Position numbers and translations under genes: made by a program | Source: Clostridiales bacterium | GTDB lineage: Bacteria; Bacillota; Clostridia; Lachnospirales; WRAX01 | Length of the DNA stretch: 5,431 nt | Assembly: GCA_031262335.1 (NCBI GenBank) | Contig: JAISHX010000195.1 | Coordinates: 1 to 5,431, forward strand | Direction of reading: 5' to 3' | Notes under the pieces: generated by a model | What the model saw: the letters and a program-made list of their open reading frames with translations, nothing else | What the model was told of the DNA's origin: nothing | Database searches by the model: none | Shown here: in pieces, positions 4,625-5,431 of the stretch | Layout of the letters: each line of letters opens with the position of its first letter | How positions within the stretch are numbered: the first letter of the stretch is position 1

Positions 4625-5318
4625 GAAAGCAATCGGTAATATCGCCTTGACGGGTTTTGAGGACTTGTTCAACGTAGGCGTCCAAGACGGCGCGGAACGT
4701 GTAACCGAAATCGCACTTACGGAGCTTCACGCACCGGAATTTCACCCGTTCAACGTGGTGAACGACGACGCTATGAAGAATCTTGCCGAAAGCATAAAGC
4801 TCTACGGCGTCCGCGAACCTGGGCTTGCCCGCAAGCGCGGCGAGGACGAGGGAGGGTATGAACTGCTTTCAGGCAATCGCTGCAAGATGGCTTGTGAAAT
4901 CGCGGGGCTGACCACAATGCCCGTCATCGTCCGAACTCTAAACGACGATGAGGCGGCAATCACGATGGTGGATGCCAATTTGCAACAGCGAGAAAAACTA
5001 TTATACTCGGAAAAGGCGTGGGCATATCGCGTGAAGCTTGAAGCTCTCGACCACAACGGCGTTAAAGGCGAGCAGCACTCCTATGAAATTTTGAAGGCGC
5101 AGACGGGCGACAGCAAAAATCAGATATTCCGCTTTTTGCGACTGACTGAGCTTGTGCCGGATTTACTCGACAAGGTGGACACCCATAAAATCGCGTTCAG
5201 CGCGGCGGTGGAGCTATCTCACCTCTCAAGGAAGGAGCAGGCGGTTGTCGTGGATTGTATGGCGAAATACGACGTGAAACCGTCGTTCTCACAGTCCGTG
5301 CGACTGAAAAAGCGGTAA
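4617..5318 (+). CDS. ParB-like partner of parA2, C-terminus cut off by an IS1-family insertion
   Basis: This encodes 233 residues as it stands. I chose ATG at 4617: a GAGGAGG site (4600-4606) lies ten bases upstream, the start overlaps the parA2 stop by eight bases, and MAKKAIGNIALTGFEDLFN resembles the N-termini of conjugative-element ParB proteins. Translation of the same frame further upstream runs inside parA2 and is low-complexity. The ParB N-terminal domain spans about 30-125: LTELHAPEFHPF, then SIKLYGVREPGLARKRG, the CTP-box equivalent SGNRCKMA at 85-92 (canonical GERRxRA, so the second Arg is Cys), and DANLQQRE at 119-126. A helix-turn-helix lies at about 155-176. The reading ends SQSVRLKK and then R, where intact relatives continue for several dozen residues. 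From 5314 the bases belong to the insertion sequence, which supplies two bases of the last Arg codon and the TAA stop. Specific DNA binding may survive, but C-terminal dimerisation is probably lost. Confidence 0.85.
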   Translation: MAKKAIGNIALTGFEDLFNVGVQDGAERVTEIALTELHAPEFHPFNVVNDDAMKNLAESIKLYGVREPGLARKRGEDEGGYELLSGNRCKMACEIAGLTTMPVIVRTLNDDEAAITMVDANLQQREKLLYSEKAWAYRVKLEALDHNGVKGEQHSYEILKAQTGDSKNQIFRFLRLTELVPDLLDKVDTHKIAFSAAVELSHLSRKEQAVVVDCMAKYDVKPSFSQSVRLKKR

Positions 5319-5431
5319 TGTCCTAAAGTAATTTAGCTATGTGCCGATATAATAATTAAAAAATAAAGGTGGATAATTATTATGGCGATGGTAAAAGTAA
5401 AATGTCCCCATTGCGGGAGTGAAAAAGTATC
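5314..5431 (+). mobile_element. Left end of an IS1-family insertion sequence (continues past the window)
   Basis: From 5314 the sequence reads GGTAATGTCCTAAAGTAATT and continues TTAGCTATGTGCC. It shares the GGT-ATG start and the TTTAG-TATG block of the IS1 left terminal repeat as I remember it, at the same relative places. About 68 bases in, an ORF begins whose product resembles IS1 InsA. The boundary falls inside the parB2 reading frame, and G+C content drops abruptly there. The 8-9 bases before it (5305-5313, TGAAAAAGC) should be repeated beyond the right end as the target duplication. The right end is outside the window, so completeness cannot be judged. Confidence 0.75.
5382..5431 (+). 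CDS. N-terminus of an IS1-type InsA-like zinc-finger transposase protein (partial)
   Basis: The ATG at 5382 follows AAAGGTGG (5365-5372) by nine bases and opens a frame reading MAMVKVKCPHCGSEKV before the window ends. The C-P-x-C-G-S pair of cysteines a few residues after a short basic-hydrophobic strand is the first half of the zinc-finger motif at the start of IS1 InsA and fused IS1-family transposases. In those proteins it binds the terminal repeats. Location just inside an IS1-like end supports the call. The DDE catalytic part lies beyond the window, so activity and whether a frameshifted InsB follows cannot be judged. Confidence 0.75.
   Translation, partial: MAMVKVKCPHCGSEKV

Noticed and set aside
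1..5431. CRISPR arrays, tRNA and rRNA genes
   Set aside because: I saw no regularly spaced repeats, cloverleaf-like segments or conserved ribosomal RNA sequence on either strand.

Overview
The window reads as a piece of an anaerobic, low-G+C Firmicutes (Bacillota) chromosome, most like Clostridia or Negativicutes, with a foreign segment on the right. The pointers are strong AGGAGG-type ribosome binding sites, a Soj/Spo0J pair of Gram-positive type, a ThiT thiamine transporter under a TPP riboswitch, and a ParA/ParB pair resembling those of Tn1549-like conjugative elements. The species cannot be named from this sequence.

Left part (1-2472, plus strand): a tightly packed cluster. It holds the last 35 codons of an unidentified gene, a 182-residue exported protein of unknown function whose ATG overlaps the previous stop, then soj (ParA ATPase) and spo0J (ParB CTPase, TTG start). 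Gaps of 34-37 bases and no visible terminator between them suggest one transcription unit. It ends at a strong hairpin (2438-2472) that also serves the convergent thiT gene.

Middle part (2479-3276, minus strand): thiT, the thiamine-binding S component of an ECF transporter, preceded by a near-consensus promoter and a well-preserved TPP aptamer. Just after the aptamer lies an 8-base sequence able to pair along its whole length with the thiT ribosome binding site, so a translational off-switch can be proposed.

Junction (about 3277-3841, no intact gene): a 196-bp AT-rich segment bounded by a perfect 17-bp inverted repeat abuts a 51-codon relic of a large serine recombinase on the minus strand. 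The relic carries an internal stop. A leader with three imperfect hairpins follows and leads into the next gene.

Right part (3842-5431, plus strand): a visibly G+C-richer parA2/parB2 pair with overlapping genes, probably from an integrative conjugative element. parB2 is cut by the left end of an IS1-family insertion sequence at about 5314. The insertion itself supplies the last two bases of the final codon and the stop codon. The first 16 codons of the IS1-type zinc-finger protein run off the right edge.

Together, the chromosome carries its own segregation pair beside the decayed edge of a mobile element that brought a second pair, which has since been damaged by an insertion sequence. I see no wholly novel system. 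The most informative points are the thiT switch layout, the recombinase relic with its inverted repeat, and the IS1-truncated second ParB.
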